Below are positions 46,020 through 61,560 of a stretch of DNA of 64,000 nucleotides, one piece after another. The notes beneath the pieces are model-generated. The model saw only the letters and a list, made by a program, of their open reading frames with translations, ran no database searches and was not told where the DNA came from. The DNA is taken from contig NW_027328739.1 in NCBI RefSeq assembly GCF_048564905.1, positions 6,138,001-6,202,000 of the forward strand, in the 5' to 3' direction. The stretch's first letter is position 1; each line of letters begins with the position of its first letter. Source of the stretch: Vicugna pacos (Eukaryota; Chordata; Mammalia; Artiodactyla; Camelidae). The translations under genes were made by a program, and so were the position numbers.

Positions 46020-47480
46020 GATTATAGAATGTAGAACACAGAATATAGAATAAGGAAAACACAATACTTAACCCGGAATTTAGAACATGGAACGCAGAAC
46101 ACAGAATTTAGAATATAGTATACAGAATACTGACAATAGAATTTAGAATATAGAATGTAGAACACAGAGTATAGAATATAGAATACGGAATGCAGAATAT
46201 ACAATACAGAACATAGAATGTAGAACACAGAATATGCAATATGGAATAGAGAATACAAAACCCAGAATTGAAAACATGGAATGCAGAACACAGAATTAAT
46301 TATATAGAATACAGAATACTGAATATAGAATTTAGAATAAAGTATGTAGAACACAGAATTTAGAATACAGAATAAAGAATACTGAATATAGAATTTAGAA
46401 AATAGAATGTAGAACACAGAATATAGAATAGAGAATAGAGAATATAGAAACCAGAATTTATAACATGGAATGCAGAACACAGAATTTAGAACATAGAATA
46501 CAGTATACTGAATATAGAATTTAGAATATAGAAAGTAGAACACCGAATATAGAATATAGACAACGGAATGCAGATTATAGAATATAGAATATAGAATAAT
46601 GAGCACAAAATATAGAATAGAGAATATAGAACCCAGAATTTAGAACACGGAATGTAGAACACAGAATATAGAATATAGAATACTGAATAGTAAATATCGA
46701 ATTTCGAAAATAGAATGTAGAACACAGAATATGGAATGTAGAATACGGAATGCAAAATATTGAATACAGAATATAGAATGTAGAACACAGAATTTAGAAT
46801 ATGGAAAACAGAATAGAGAACCCAGAATTTAGAACTTGGAATGCAGAACATAGAATTAAAATACAGAATACAGAATACTGTATAATGATTTTAGAATATA
46901 GAATGTTGAACACAGAATATAGAACATAGAATACTAAATATAGAACACAAAATTTAGAACATGGAATACAGAACACAGAATTTACAATATAGAATACAGA
47001 ATACTGATAATAGAATATGAATACACAATGTAGAACACAGAATTTAGAATATAGAATACAGAATACTGAATATAGAATTTTAAATATACAATGTAGAACA
47101 CAGAATATAGAATACAGAATACGGAATGCAGAATATAGAATACAGAAAATACAATGTAGAACACAGAATAGAGAATACGGAAACCAGAATACAAAACCGA
47201 GAATTGAGAACATGGAATTCAGAACACATAATTTTGAATATAAAATACAGAATACTGATAATAGAATATGAATATACAATGTAGAACACAGAATTTAGAA
47301 TATAGAATACAGAATACTGAATATAGAATTTTAAATATACAATGTAGAACACAGAATATAGAATATAGAATACGGAATGCAGAATATAGAATACAGAACA
47401 TAGATTGTAGAACACAAAATTTAGAATATAGAATAAAGAATACTGAATATAGGATTTAGAATATAGAATGTAGAACACAG
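46020..47480 (+). repeat. ~2.4 kb-offset duplication K, second copy, with local 251-base tandem
   Basis: Partner of 43600-45100. Inside it, the phrase gataatagaa at 47006 returns at 47257, a 251-base tandem copy (four modules minus one base), with about 200 bases of close identity. The duplicated stretch reads open on the plus strand for 63-84 codons because local variants replace most tagaat with cagaat; this is not evidence of coding. Confidence 0.75.
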
Positions 47481-47499
47481 AATATACAATAGAGAATAG

Positions 47500-50150
47500 A
47501 GAACCCAGAATTTATAACATGATATGCAGAACACAGAATTTAGCATATAGAATACAGAATACTGAATATAGAATTTAAAATATAGAATGTAGAACACAAA
47601 ATATAGAATATACACTTCGGAATGCAGAATATAGGATATAGAATAATGAGCACAAAATATAGAATACAGAATATAGAACCGAGAATTTAGAACCTGGAAA
47701 GTAGAACACAGAATATAGAATACAGAATACTGCATATCGAATTTAGAAAATAGGATGTAGAACACAGAATATGGAATGTAGAATACGGAATGCAAAATAT
47801 TGAATACAGAATATAGAATGTAGAACACAGAATTTAGAATATGGAAAACAGAATAGAGAACACAGAATTTAGAACTTGGAATGCAGAACATAGAATTAAA
47901 ATACAGAATACAGAATACTGAATAATGATTTTTGAATATAGAATGTTGAACACAGAATATAGAACATAGAATACTAAATATAGAACACAAAATTTAGAAC
48001 ATGGAATGCAGAACACAGAATTTAGAATATAGAATAAAGAATACTGAATATAGAATTTAAAATATAGAATGTAGAACACAGAAAATAGAATATACACTTC
48101 GGAATGCAGAATATAGGATATAGAATAATGAGCACAAAATATAGAATAGAGAATATAGAACCGAGAATTTAGAACCTGGAAAGTAGAACACAGAATATAG
48201 AATACAGAATAATGCATATCGAATTTAGAAAATGGAATGTAGAACACAGAATATGGAATGTAGATTACGGAATGCAGAATATTGTATACAGAATATGGAA
48301 TGTAGAACACAGAATTAGGATATGGAAAACAGAATATAGAACCCAGAATTTAGAATATGGAATGAAGAACACAGAATTTAGAATATAGAATACAGATTAC
48401 TGAATATAGAATTTAGAATATAGAATGTAGAACAAAGAATATAGAATATAGAAAACAGAATATGGAACACAAAATTTAGAACATGGAATGCAGAACACAG
48501 AATTTAGAATATAGAATACCGAATACTGAATATAGAATATGAATATACAATGTAGAACACAGAATTTAGAATATAGAAAACAGAATACTGAATATAGAAT
48601 TTAGAATATACAATGTATAACACAGAATATAGAATATTGAATACGGAATGCAGAATATAGAATTCTGAAAATAGAATGTAGAACACAGAAAAGAGAATAT
48701 GGAAAACAGAATACAAAAGCGAGAATTGAGAACATGGAATGCAGAACACAGAATTTAGAATATAGAATACAGAATACTGAATATAGAATTTAGAATATAC
48801 AATGTAGAACACAGAATATAAAAAATAGAATACAGAATATAGAACCCAGAATTTAGAACATGGAATGTAGAACACAGAATTTAGAATATAGAATACAGAA
48901 TACTAAATATAGAATTTAGAATATAGAATGTAGAACACAGAAGATAGAATATAGAATACGGAATGCAGAATATACAATATAGAAAATAGAATGATGATCA
49001 CAAAATATAGAATATAGAATAGAAAATATAGAAACCAGAATTTATAACATGGAATGCAGAACACAGAATTTAGCATATAGAATACAGAATACTGAATATA
49101 GAATTTAAAATATAGAATGAAGAACACAGAATATAGAATATACACTTCGGAATGCAGAATATAGGATATAGAATAATGAGCACAAAATAAAGAATAGAGA
49201 ATATAGAACCGAGAATTTAGAACCTGGAAAGTAGAACACAGAATATAGAATACAGAATACTGAATATCGAATTTAGAAAATAGAATGTAGAACACAGAAT
49301 ATGGAATGTAGATTATGGAATGCAGAATATTGAATACAGAATATGGAGTGTAGAACACAGAATTTAGAATATGGAAAACAGACTATAGAACCCAGAATTT
49401 AGAATATGGAAAGAAGAACACAGAATTTAGAATATAGAATACAGATTACTGAATATAGAATTTAGAATATAGAATGTAGCACAAAGAATATAGAATATAG
49501 AAAACAGAATATGGAACCCAAAATTTAGAACATGGAATGCAGAACACAGAATTTAGAATATACAACACCGAATACTGAATATAGAATATGAATATACAAT
49601 GTAGAACACAGAATTTAGAATATAGAATACAGAATATTGAATATAGAATTTAGAATATACAATGTATAACACAGAATATAGAATATTGTATACGGAATGC
49701 AGAATATAGAATTCAGAAAATAGAATGTAGAACACAGAAAAGAGAATATGGAAAACAGAATACAAAAGCGAGAATTGAGAACATGGAATGCAGAACACAG
49801 AATTTAGAATATAGAATACAGAATACTGAATATAGAATTTAGAATATACAATGTAGAACACAGAATATAAAAAATAGAATACAGAATATAGAACCCAGCA
49901 TTTAGAACATGGAATGTAGAACACAGAATTTAGAATATAGAATACAGAATACTAAATATAGAATTTAGAAAATAGAATGTAGAACACAGAAGATAGAATA
50001 TAGAATACTGAATGCAGAATATACAATATAGACAATAGAATGATGATCACAAAATATAGAATATAGAATAGAAAATATAGAAACCAGAATTTAGAACATG
50101 GAATGTAGAACACAGAATTTAGAATATTGAATACAGAATACTGAATATCG
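47500..50150 (+). repeat. Tandem cluster with 482- and 1049-base offsets
   Basis: The rare variant cacttcgg recurs with its ttcgg at 47616, 48098 and 49146, spacings 482 and 1048. From about 48.0 to 49.05 kb the sequence is repeated at 49.05-50.10 kb with offset 1049 (atgatgatca at 48991 and 50040). The two ~1 kb copies are very similar. The third, leftmost copy is shorter, as though an internal part had been lost. Confidence 0.82.
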
Positions 50151-50579
50151 AATTTAGAATATACAATGTAGAACACAGTGTATAGAATATAGAAGACCGA
50201 ATACTGAATATACTATTAAGAATATAGAATGTAAAACACAGAATATGGAATATAGAATACGGAATGCAGAATATAGAATACTGAACTTAGAATGTAGAAC
50301 ACAGAATATAGAATATTGAAAAGAGAATAAAAATCACAGAATTGAAAACATGGAATGCAGAACACAGAATTAAAAATATAGAATACAGAATACTTAATAA
50401 AGAATATAGATTATACAATGTATAACACAGAATTTAGAATAGAGAATAAAGAATACTGAATATAGAATTTAGAATATAGAATGTAGAACACAGAATGTAG
50501 AATATAGAATACGGAATGCGGAATATAGAATATAGAATGTAGAATATAGAATGTTGAACACAAAATATAGAATAAAGAA

Positions 50580-51290
50580 TAGAGAATATAGAACCCAGAA
50601 TTTAGAACTTGGAATGTAGAACACAGAATTTAGAATATAGAATACAGAATACCGAATATCGAAATTAGAATATAGAATGTAGAACGCAGAATATGTTATG
50701 TAGAATACGGAATGCAGAATATTGAATACAGAATATAGAATGTAGAACACAAAATGTAGAATATGGAAAAGAGTATACAAAACCCAGTATTTAGAACATG
50801 GAATGCAGAGCACAGAATTTAGAATATAGAATGCATAATACTGTATATATAATTTATAAATAGCAGTGTAGAACAAAGTATTTAGAAAATAGAATAAACA
50901 ATACTGAATATAGAATGTACAATATATATTGAATAACACAGAATATAGAATATAGACTACGGAATGGAGAATATAGAAGGTAGAATAAAGAATGAAGAAC
51001 ACAAAATATAAAATATAGAATAGAGAATACAGAACCCAGAATTTAGAAATGGAATGCAGTACATAGAATTTTGAATATAGAATACAGAATACTGAATAAA
51101 TATTTTAGAATATAGAATGTAGAACACAGAATATAGAATATAGAAAAGGGAATGCAGAATATAGTATGTAGAATATAGAATGTAGAACAAAAATTTAGAA
51201 TATAGAATTCTGAAAATAGAACCCAGAACTTAGAATACGGAATGCAGAAAACAGAAATTAGAATATAGAAAATTGAATACTGAATAGAGA
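50580..51290 (+). repeat. Distant direct repeat G, copy 1
   Basis: It matches 63045-63750 at offset 12465 (the tagca variant at 50861 and 63326), becoming 12458 after one heptamer is lost in the second copy (51185 with 63643). Both copies carry the unusual phrase atttataaatagca where most of the array has ataaacagg. Confidence 0.8.
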
Positions 51291-54200
51291 ATTTATATAT
51301 AGGAATGCAGAACACAGAATTTAGAAAATAGAATAAAGAATACTGAATATAGAATTTAGTATATATAATAAATAACACAGAATATACAATATAGACTACG
51401 GAATGGAGAATATAGAAGGTAGAATATAGATGTTAGAACACAAAATATAGAATATAGAATAGAGAATATATTACCCAGAATATTGAAATGGAATGCAGAA
51501 CAGAGAATTTAGAATATAGAATACAGAATACTGAATAAAGATTTTAGAATATAGAATGTAGAACACAGAATATAGAATATACATTAGGGAATGCAGAATA
51601 TAGTATGTAGAATATAGAATGAAGAACACAAATATACAATATAGAATAGCGAATATAGATCCCGGAAGTTAGAACACGGAATGCAGAACACAGAATTTAG
51701 AATATAGAATACAGAATACTGAATATAGAATTTAGAATATAGAATGCAGAAAACAGAATTTAGAATATAGAATACAGAATACTGAATATAGAATTTGGAA
51801 CATGGAATGCAGAACACATAATTTAGAATATAGAATACAGAAAACTGTATATACAATTTAGAATATAGAATGTAGAACACAGAATATAGAATATAGAATA
51901 CGGAATACTGAATATACAATTTAGATAATAGAATGTAGAACACAGAATAAAAATATGGAAAACATAATACAAAACCCAGAATTGAAAACATGGAATGCAG
52001 AACACAGAATTAAGGATATAGAATACAGAATACTGAATATAGAATTTAGAATATAGACTGTAGAACACAGAATTTAGAATATAGAAAATAGAATACTGAA
52101 TATAGAATTTAGAATATACAATGTAGAACACAGAATATAGAAAATTGATTAGAGAATATAGAACCCAGAATTTAGAACATGGAATGCAGAACACAGAATA
52201 TAGTATATAGAATACTGAATACTGAATATAGAATTTGGAATATAGAATGTAGATCACAGAATATAGAATATAGAACACAGAATGCAGAATATAGAATATA
52301 GAATGATTAACACAAAATATAGAATATAGAATAGAGAATATAGAACCCAGTATATAGAACATGGAATGTAGAACACAGAATTTAGTATATTGAATACAGA
52401 ATACTGAATATCGAATTTAGAATATAGAATGTAGAACACAGAATATGGTATGTAGAATACGGAATGCAGAATACAGGATACAGAATATAGAATGTAGTAC
52501 ACAGAATTTAGTATATGGAAAACAGAATATAGAACCCAAAATTTAGAACACGGAATGCAGAACACAGAATTTAGAATATAGAACACTGATTTCTGAATAT
52601 AGAATTTAGAATATAGAAAGTAGAACACAGAATTTAGAATATAGAATATAGAATACTGAATATAGAATTTAGAATTTAGAATGTAGAACTCAGAATATGG
52701 AATATAGAATACACAATATAGAAACCAAAATTTAGAACATGGAATGCAGAACACAGAACTTAAAATGTAGAATACAGAACACTGAATATAAAATTTAGAA
52801 TATAGAATTTAGAACACAGAATATGGAATGTAGAATACGGAATGCAGAATAATGAATACAGAATATAGAATGTTGAACACAGAATTTAGAATATGGAAAA
52901 CAGTATATAGAACCTAGAATTTTGAACATGGAATGCAGAAAACAAAATTTAGAATATAGAATACAGATTACTGAATATAGAATTTAGAGTATAGAATGTA
53001 GAACACAGAATATAGCCTATAGAATACAGAATATTAAACACAAAATTTAGACCATGGAATGCAGAACACAGATCTTAAAATATAGAATACAGAATACTGA
53101 ATTTAGAATATGAATATACAATCTAGAACACAGAATTTATATTATATGATACAGAATACTGTATATAGAATTTAGAATATACAATTTAGAATCCAGAATA
53201 TAGAATATAGAAAACAGAATGCAAAATATAGAATACAGAATATAGAATGTAGAACACAGAATATAGAATATAGAATAGTGTATATAGAACACAAAATTTA
53301 GAACATGGAATGAAGAACACAGAATTTAGGATATAGAATACAGAATACTGAATATAGAATTTAGAATATAGAATGTACAACACAAAATAGAGAATACAGC
53401 ATGCAGAATATACAATACAGAATATAGAATGCAGAACACAGAATACAGAATAAGGAAAACAGAATAAAAACTCAGAGTTTAGAACATGGAATGCAGAACA
53501 CAGAATTTAGAATATAGTATACAGAATACTGAATATAGAATTTCGAACATAGAATGCAGAACACAGAATTAAGATAATAGAATGCAGAATACTGTATATA
53601 GAATTTGTAAACAGGAATGAAGAACACAGAATTTACAAAATAGAATAAAGAATACTGTATATTAGAATTTAGAATATACAATGTAGCATCCAGAATATAG
53701 AATATAGACTACGGAATGGAGAATATAGAAGGTAGAATAAAAAATGAAGAACACAAAATACTGAATATAGAATAGAGAAAATAGAACCCAGAATTTAGAA
53801 ATGGAATGCAGAACATAGAATATAGAATATAGAATACAGAATACTGAATAAACATTTTAGAATGTAGAATGTAGAACACACAATATATAATATAGAATAG
53901 GGAATGTAGAATATAGTATGTAGAATATACAAAGAAGAACACAAATAAAAAATATAGAATAGTGAATATAGAGCCCAGAACTTAGAACACTAAGTGCAGA
54001 ACACAGAATTTAGAATATAGAATACAGAATACGTAATATAGAATTTAGAATAAAGAATGTAGATCACAGCGTATAGAATATAGAATACGAAATGCAGAAT
54101 ATAGAAAACTGAATATAGAATGTAGAACACAGAATATAGATATTGAATAGAATATATGGAAACTAAAATTTAGAACATGGAATGCAGAACACAGAATTTT

Positions 54201-56200
54201 GAATATAGAATACAGAATACTGAATATAGAATTTAGAATATAGAATGCAGAACACAGAATTTAGAATATAGAATGCAGAATACTGAGTAAAGAATTTATA
54301 AACAGGAATGCAGAACATATAATTTAGAATATTGAATACAGAAAACTGAATATAGAATTTAGAATATAGAATGTAGAACACATAATTTAGAATATGGAAA
54401 ACAGTATATAGAACCCAGAATTTAGAACATGGAATGCAGAACTCAGAATTTGGAATATAAAATACAGAATACAGAATATAGAATGTAGAACACAGAATAG
54501 AGAATAAAGAATACAGTATAAGGAACCCACAATTTAGAAAATGGAATGCAGAACACAGAATTTAGAATAAAGAATACAGAATACTGAATATAGAATTTAG
54601 AATATAGAATCTAGAACACAGAATATGGAATGTAGAATATGGAATGCAGAATATTGAATACAGAATATAGAATGTAGAACAAAAAATTTAGAATATGGAA
54701 AACAGAATATAGAACACAGAACTTAGAATATGGAATGCAGAACACAGAATTTAGAATATAGAATACAGATTACTGAATATAGGATTTAGAATATAGAATG
54801 TAGAACACAGAATTAAGTATATACAATACAGAATACTGAATATAGGATGTAGAATATAGAATGTAGAACACAGAATATAGAATATAGAATACTGAATATA
54901 GAACTCAAAATTTAGAACATGGAAAGCAGTACACAGAATTCAAAATATAGAATACCGAATACTAAATATAGAATATGAATATACAGAGTAGAACACAGAA
55001 TTTAGAATATAGGATACAGAATACTGAATATAGAATTTAGAATATACAATGTAGAACACAGAATATAGAATATAGAATTCGGAATACAGAATATTGTATA
55101 CAGAAATAAGAATGTAGAACACAGAATATAGAATAGAGAATAGAGTATATAGAACCCAAAATTTAGAACATGGAATGCAGAACACAGAATTTAGAATATA
55201 GAATATAGAATACGGAATAGAGAATTTAGAATATAGAATGTAGAACACAGAATATAGAATACGGCATTCAGAATATACAATAGAGAACATAGAATGCAGA
55301 ACACAGAATATAGAATATGGAAAACAGAATTCAGAACTCAGAATTTAGAACATTGAATGCAGAACACTGAATTTAGAATATAGAATGCTTAATACTATAT
55401 ATAGAATTTAGAATATAGAATGAATAACACAGAATATAGAATATAGACTACGGAATGGAGAATATAGAAGGTAGAATATAGAATAAAGTACACAAATATA
55501 GAATAGTGAATAGTGAATATAGAACCCAGGACATAGAACACGGAATGCAGAACACAGAATTTAGAATATAGAATACAGTATACTTAATATAAAATTTAGA
55601 ATATACAATGGAGAACACAGAGTATAGAATACAGAATACTTAATATAGAATTTGAACATAGAATGTAGGACACAGAATATACAATATAGAATAAGGAATG
55701 CAAAATTTAGTATACAGAATATAGAATGTACCACACAGAATGTAGAGTATGGGAAACAGATTACAGAACCGAGAATTTAGAACATGGAATGCAGAACACG
55801 GAGTTTAGAATATAGAATACAGAATACTGAATATACAATTACGAATATAGAATGTAGAACACAGAATATAGAATATAGAATAGAGAATAGAGAACCCAGA
55901 ATTTAGAACATGGAATGTAGAACACAGGATTTAGAATATAGAATAGAGAATATAGAACACAGGATTTAGAATATATAATACAGAATACTGAATATCGAAT
56001 TTAGAAACTAGAAAGCAGAACACAGAATGTAGAATATAGAATACAGAATACTGAATATAGAATTTAGAACATGGAATTCAGAACAAAGAATTTAAAATAT
56101 AGAATACAGAATACTGAATACAGAATTTAGAATATAGAATGAAGAACACAAAATATAGAATATAGAATAGAGAATATAGAACACAGAATTTTGAACATGG
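51290..56200 (+). repeat. Satellite, mixed modules, few close partners
   Basis: The heptamer core is continuous, with first-, second- and third-type modules in irregular order. I found no near-identical long partner inside the window, unlike most of the first 50 kb. No gene or insertion seen. Confidence 0.7.
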
Positions 56201-59200
56201 AATGCAGAACACAGAATTTAGAGTATAGAATACAGTATACTGAATATATTAAGCAGAATATAGAATGTAGAACACAAAATATAGAATATGGAAAACAGAA
56301 TCCAGAACCCAGAATTTAGAACATTCAATGCAGTATACAGAATACAGAATATAGAATACAGAATACAGAACCCAGAATATAAACATGGAATTCAGAAAAC
56401 AAACTATAGAATATAGAATACAGAAATAAAATGTGGAATATAGAATGTAGAACACAGAATATAGAATATAGAATAAAGAATATAGAATGTAGAATACAAA
56501 ATTTAGAACACAGAATATAGAATGCAGTATACAGAATACAGAAAACAGAATATAGAACATAGAATTCAGAACACAAACTTTAGAATATAGGATAAATAAT
56601 ACATAGTATAGAATGTAGAATACAGAATGAAGAACACAGAATATAGAATATAGAATTCAGAGTAAAGAATTTAGTACATGGAATGCAGAACGCAGATTAT
56701 AGAATATAAAATAGATAATACAGAACCCTGGCATTAGAACATGGATTGAAGAACACAGAATATAGGATATAGAATATAGAATACAGCATAAAGAATGTAT
56801 AATATAGATTGTCGAACACAGAATATAGAATGTAGAATAAAGAATTCAGAACTCAGAATTTACAACATGGAATTCAGAACACAGTATTTAGAATGTAGAA
56901 TACAGTATACAGAATATAGAATGTTGAATATAGAATGTAGAACACAGAATATAGAATATAAAATACAGAATACAGAACCGAGAAATTAGAACATGGAATT
57001 CAGAACACAGAATATAGAATATACAATTCAGAATATAGAATGTAAAATATGGAATGTAGAACACATTATATAGTATATACAATAAAGAATGCAGAACCCA
57101 GAATTTAGAACATGGAGTTCAGAACACAGTATAAAGAATATAGAATACAGAATACAGAATATAGATTGTAGAATAGAGAATGTATAAAACAGAATATAGA
57201 ATATATAATACAGAGTAAGGAACTCAGAATTTAGAACATGGAATTCAGAACACAGAATTTAGAATACAGCTTACAGAATATAGAATGTAGAACACAGAAT
57301 ATAGAATATAGACTATTTAAATCAAAACCCAGCATTTTCATTATGCAATGCAGAACACATAATATACAACATAAAATACAGAATACAGAACTCAGAATAT
57401 AATCATGGAATTCAAAACACAGAATATAGAATACAGAATTGGAATGTGGAATATAAAATGTAGAGCACAGAATATACAATATACAATACAGAATATAGAA
57501 TGAAGAATACAGAATGTAGAACACAGAATATTGAATATAGAATACAGAAATCAGAACCCAGAATTTAGAAAATTGAATGCAGAACACAGAATATAGAATA
57601 CAGAATTCAGAATATAGAATGTCGAATATAGAATATAGAACACAGAATATAGAATATAGAATACAGAATGCAGAACCCAGAATTTAGAACATGGAATTCA
57701 GAAAAAAGTATTTAGAGTATAGAGTTCAGAATACAGAATATGGAATGTAGAATATAGAAAGTAGACCACAGAATTTAGAATATAGAATACCGAATACAGA
57801 ATATAGAATGTGGAATACAGAATATAGAACACAGAACATGGAATACAGAATACAAAATATAGAATGTAGAATATAGAATGTAGAAAGTAGTATATAGAAT
57901 TTAGAATACAGAAAACAGAACTCAGAATTTAGAACATGGAATGCAGAACACAGAATATAGAATATAGAATACAGAAAAAAGAATGTAGAATGTAGAATCT
58001 AGAATGTAGCACACAGAATATAGAATATACAATGTAGAATACAGAACCCAGAATTTAGAAAATGGAATTCAGGACATAGAATTTAGAATTTACAATAGAG
58101 TATATAGAATATAGAATTAAGAATACAAAATGTAGAACACAGAATATAGATTATAGAATTAAGAATACAGAACCAAGAATTTAGAACATAGAATTCAGAA
58201 CACAGAATTTAGAATACAGCTTACAGAATATAGAATGTAGAACACAGAATATAGAATATAGACTATTTAAATCAAAACCCAGCATTTTCATTATGCAATG
58301 CAGAACACATAATATACAACATAAAATACAGAATACAGAACTAGGATATAATCATGGAATTCAAAACACAGAATATAGAAAACAGAATTGGAATGTGGAA
58401 TATAAAATGTAGAGCACAGAATATACAATATACAATACAGAATATAGAATGAAGAATACAGAATGTAGAACACAGAATATTGAATATAGAATACAGAAAT
58501 CAGAACCCAGAATTTAGAAAATTGAATGCAGAACACAGAATATAGAATAAAGAATTCAGAATATAGAATGTCGAATATAGAATATAGAACACAGAATATA
58601 GAATATAGAATACAGAATGCAGAACCCAGAATTTAGAACATGGAATTCAGAAAAAAGAATTTAGAGTATAGAGTTCAGAATACAGAATATGGAATGTAGA
58701 ATATAGAAAGTAGACCACAGAATTTAGAATATAGAATACCGAATACAGAATATAGAATGTGGAATACAGAATATAGAACACAGAACATGGAATACAGAAT
58801 ACAAAATATAGAATGTAGAATATAGAATGTAGAAAGTAGTATATAGAATTTAGAATACAGAAAACAGAACCCAGAATTTAGAACATGGAATGCAGAACAC
58901 AGAATATAGAATATAGAATACAGAAAAAAGAATGTAGAATGTAGAATCTAGAATGTAGCACACAGAATATAGAATATACAATGTAGAATACAGAACCCAG
59001 AATTTAGAAAATGGAATTCAGGACATAGAATTTAGAATTTAGAATAGAGTATATAGAATATAGAATTAAGAATACAAAATGTAGAACACAGAATATAGAT
59101 TATAGAATTAAGAATACAGAACCCAGAATTTAGAACATGGAATTCAGAACACAGAATTTAGAATACAGAATACAGAATATAGAATGTAGAATATATAATA

Positions 59201-59650
59201 TAGAATATAGAATGCAGAATACAGAACGCAGAATTTCGAACATGGAATTCAGAACAGAGGGTTTAGAATAAAAATACAGAATACAGAATATACAATATAG
59301 AACATAGAATGTAGAACACAGAATATAGAATATAGAATACAGAATACAGAATGCAGAATTTAGAACATGGAAATCATAACACAGAATATAGAATATAGAA
59401 TACAGTAATGAAATGTAGAATTTAGAATGTAGGACACACAATATAAAATATAAAATGCAGAATAGAGAACCCAGAATTTAGAATGGAATTCAGAGCACAG
59501 AATACAGAATAAAGAATACAGTATATAGAACACAGAATATAGAATATAGAATACAGAATACAGAATACAGAACCCAGAATTTACAACATGGAATTAGGAA
59601 CACAGAATTTAGAATATAGAGTACAGTATATAGAATGTAGAATATAGTAT
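56200..59650 (+). repeat. Divergent subdomain of the satellite
   Basis: The heptamer core continues but the higher-order grammar changes. The tgaatat heptamer that closes the first module elsewhere is almost missing, as is the CpG phrase tacgg. The landmark acatgg is mostly followed by aattc rather than aatgc. Spacing between agaaccc landmarks is near 120-125, pointing to a two-module unit. Normal grammar returns by about 59.7 kb. This looks like an older or separately evolving branch of the array. Confidence 0.75.
57231..59138 (+). repeat. 950-base tandem duplication, two copies, nearly identical
   Basis: Copy 1 is about 57231-58180 and copy 2 about 58181-59138. The very unusual phrase gactatttaa at 57311 recurs at 58261 (offset 950). 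The offset becomes 949 after a one-base loss near 58343. Only a few substitutions were noticed. The period is not a multiple of 7 or 63, unlike most others here, so the breakpoint was out of register. Confidence 0.9.
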
Positions 59651-60259
59651 TTAGAACACAGAATATAGAATATAGAATACAGAACCCAGAATTTAGAACA
59701 TAGAATGCAGAACACAGAATATAGAATATAGAATACGGTATGCAGAATAGAGAATATAAAATATAGAATATAGAATGATGAACACAAAATATAGAATAGA
59801 GAATATAGAACCCAGAATTTAGAACATGGAATGCAGAACACAGAATTTAGAATATAAAATACAGAATACTGAATATCGAATTTAGAATATAGAATGTAGA
59901 ACACAGAATATAGAAAATAGAATAGAGAATATAGAACCCACAATTTAGAACATGGAATGCAGAACACAGAATTTAGAATGTAGAATACAGATTACTGAAT
60001 ATAGAATTTAGAATATAGAATGTAGAACACAGAATATAGAATATAGAATACGGAATGCAGAATAGAGAATATAAAATATAGAATATAGAATGATGAACAC
60101 AAAATATAGAATATAAAATAGAGACAATAGAACCAAGAATTTAGAACATGCAATATAGAACACAGAATTTAGAATATAAAATACAGAATACTGAATATAG
60201 AATGTAGAACACAGAATATGGTATGTAGAATACGGAAAGCAGAATAGAGAATACAGAAT

Positions 60260-61560
60260 ATAGAATGTAGAATACAGAATATAGAATATGGAAAACAGAA
60301 TACATAACCCAGAATTTAGAACATGGAATTCAGAACACAGAATTTAGAATATACTATACAGAATACAGAATATAGAATTTAGAACATAGAATGCAGTACA
60401 CAGAATTAAGAATATAGAATGCAGAATACTGTATATAGAATTTATAAACAGGAATGCAGAACGCAGAATATAGAAAATAGAATAAAGGATACTGAATATA
60501 GAATTGAGAATATATATTGAATAACACATAATATACATTATAGACTACTGAATGGAGAATAGAGAAGGTAGAATAAAGAATGAAGAACACAAAATATAGA
60601 AAAAAAAACAGAGAATATAGAACCCAGAATTTAGAAATGGAATGCAGAACATAAAATATAGAATATAGAATACAGAATACTGAATAAATATTTTAGAATA
60701 TAGAATGTAGAACACAGAATATAGAATATAGAAAAAGAAATGCAGAATACAGTATGTAGAATACAGAATAAAAAAACAAAAATATAGAATATAGAATACT
60801 GAATATAGAACCCAGAACATACAACACGGAATGCAAAACACAGAATTTAGAATATAGAATACAGAATACTTAATATAAAATTTAGAATGTAGAATGTAGA
60901 ACACAGAATATAGAATATAGAATATGGAATACAGAATATAGAATGTAGAACACAGAATATAGAATATTGAATAGATTATATGGAAACCAAAATTTAGAAC
61001 ATGGAATGCAGAACACAGTATTTAGAATATAGAATACAAAATACTGAATATAGAATTTAGAATATAGAATGTAGAACACAGAATATAGAATACGACATGC
61101 AGAATATTGAATACAGAATAAAGAATATAGAACACAGAATATAGAAAATGGAAAACAGAATATTGAACCCAGAATATAGAACATGGAATGCAGAACACAG
61201 AAACTAAAATATAGAATGCAGAATACTGAATATAGAATTTAGATTATAGAACGCAGAACACAGAATATAGAATATAGAATACGAAATGCAGAATATAGAA
61301 TACAGGTTATAGAATGTAGAATACAGAATATAGAATATGGAAAACAGAATACAGAACCCAGAATTTAGAGCATGGAATGCAACACAGAATTTACAATATA
61401 GAATACAGATTACTGAATATAGAATTTAGAACATAGAATGCAGAACCCAGAATTTAGAATATAGAATACAGAATACTGAATATATTATTTAGAATACAGA
61501 ATGTAGAACACAGAATATAGAATATAGAATATAGAATACAGATTATAGAAACCAAAGTTT
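60260..61560 (+). repeat. Distant direct repeat E, copy 2 (partner at 18.6-19.9 kb)
   Basis: Partner of 18600-19900. Upstream, the phrase gagacaatag at 60121 matches 17806 (offset 42315). The change of offset by ~650 across the junction reflects the extra ~320-base units in the first copy. Confidence 0.75.

Noticed and set aside
47017-47459. Plus-strand open frames of 63-84 codons at 44649, 47017 and 47268
   Set aside because: They appear only where cagaat variants remove the tag stop. They are copies of one duplicated satellite stretch.
57301-57360. Possible foreign insertion (gactatttaa and cattttcattatg phrases)
   Set aside because: The stretch is only a few tens of bases, still in heptamer register on both sides, and best read as a heavily mutated run of units.
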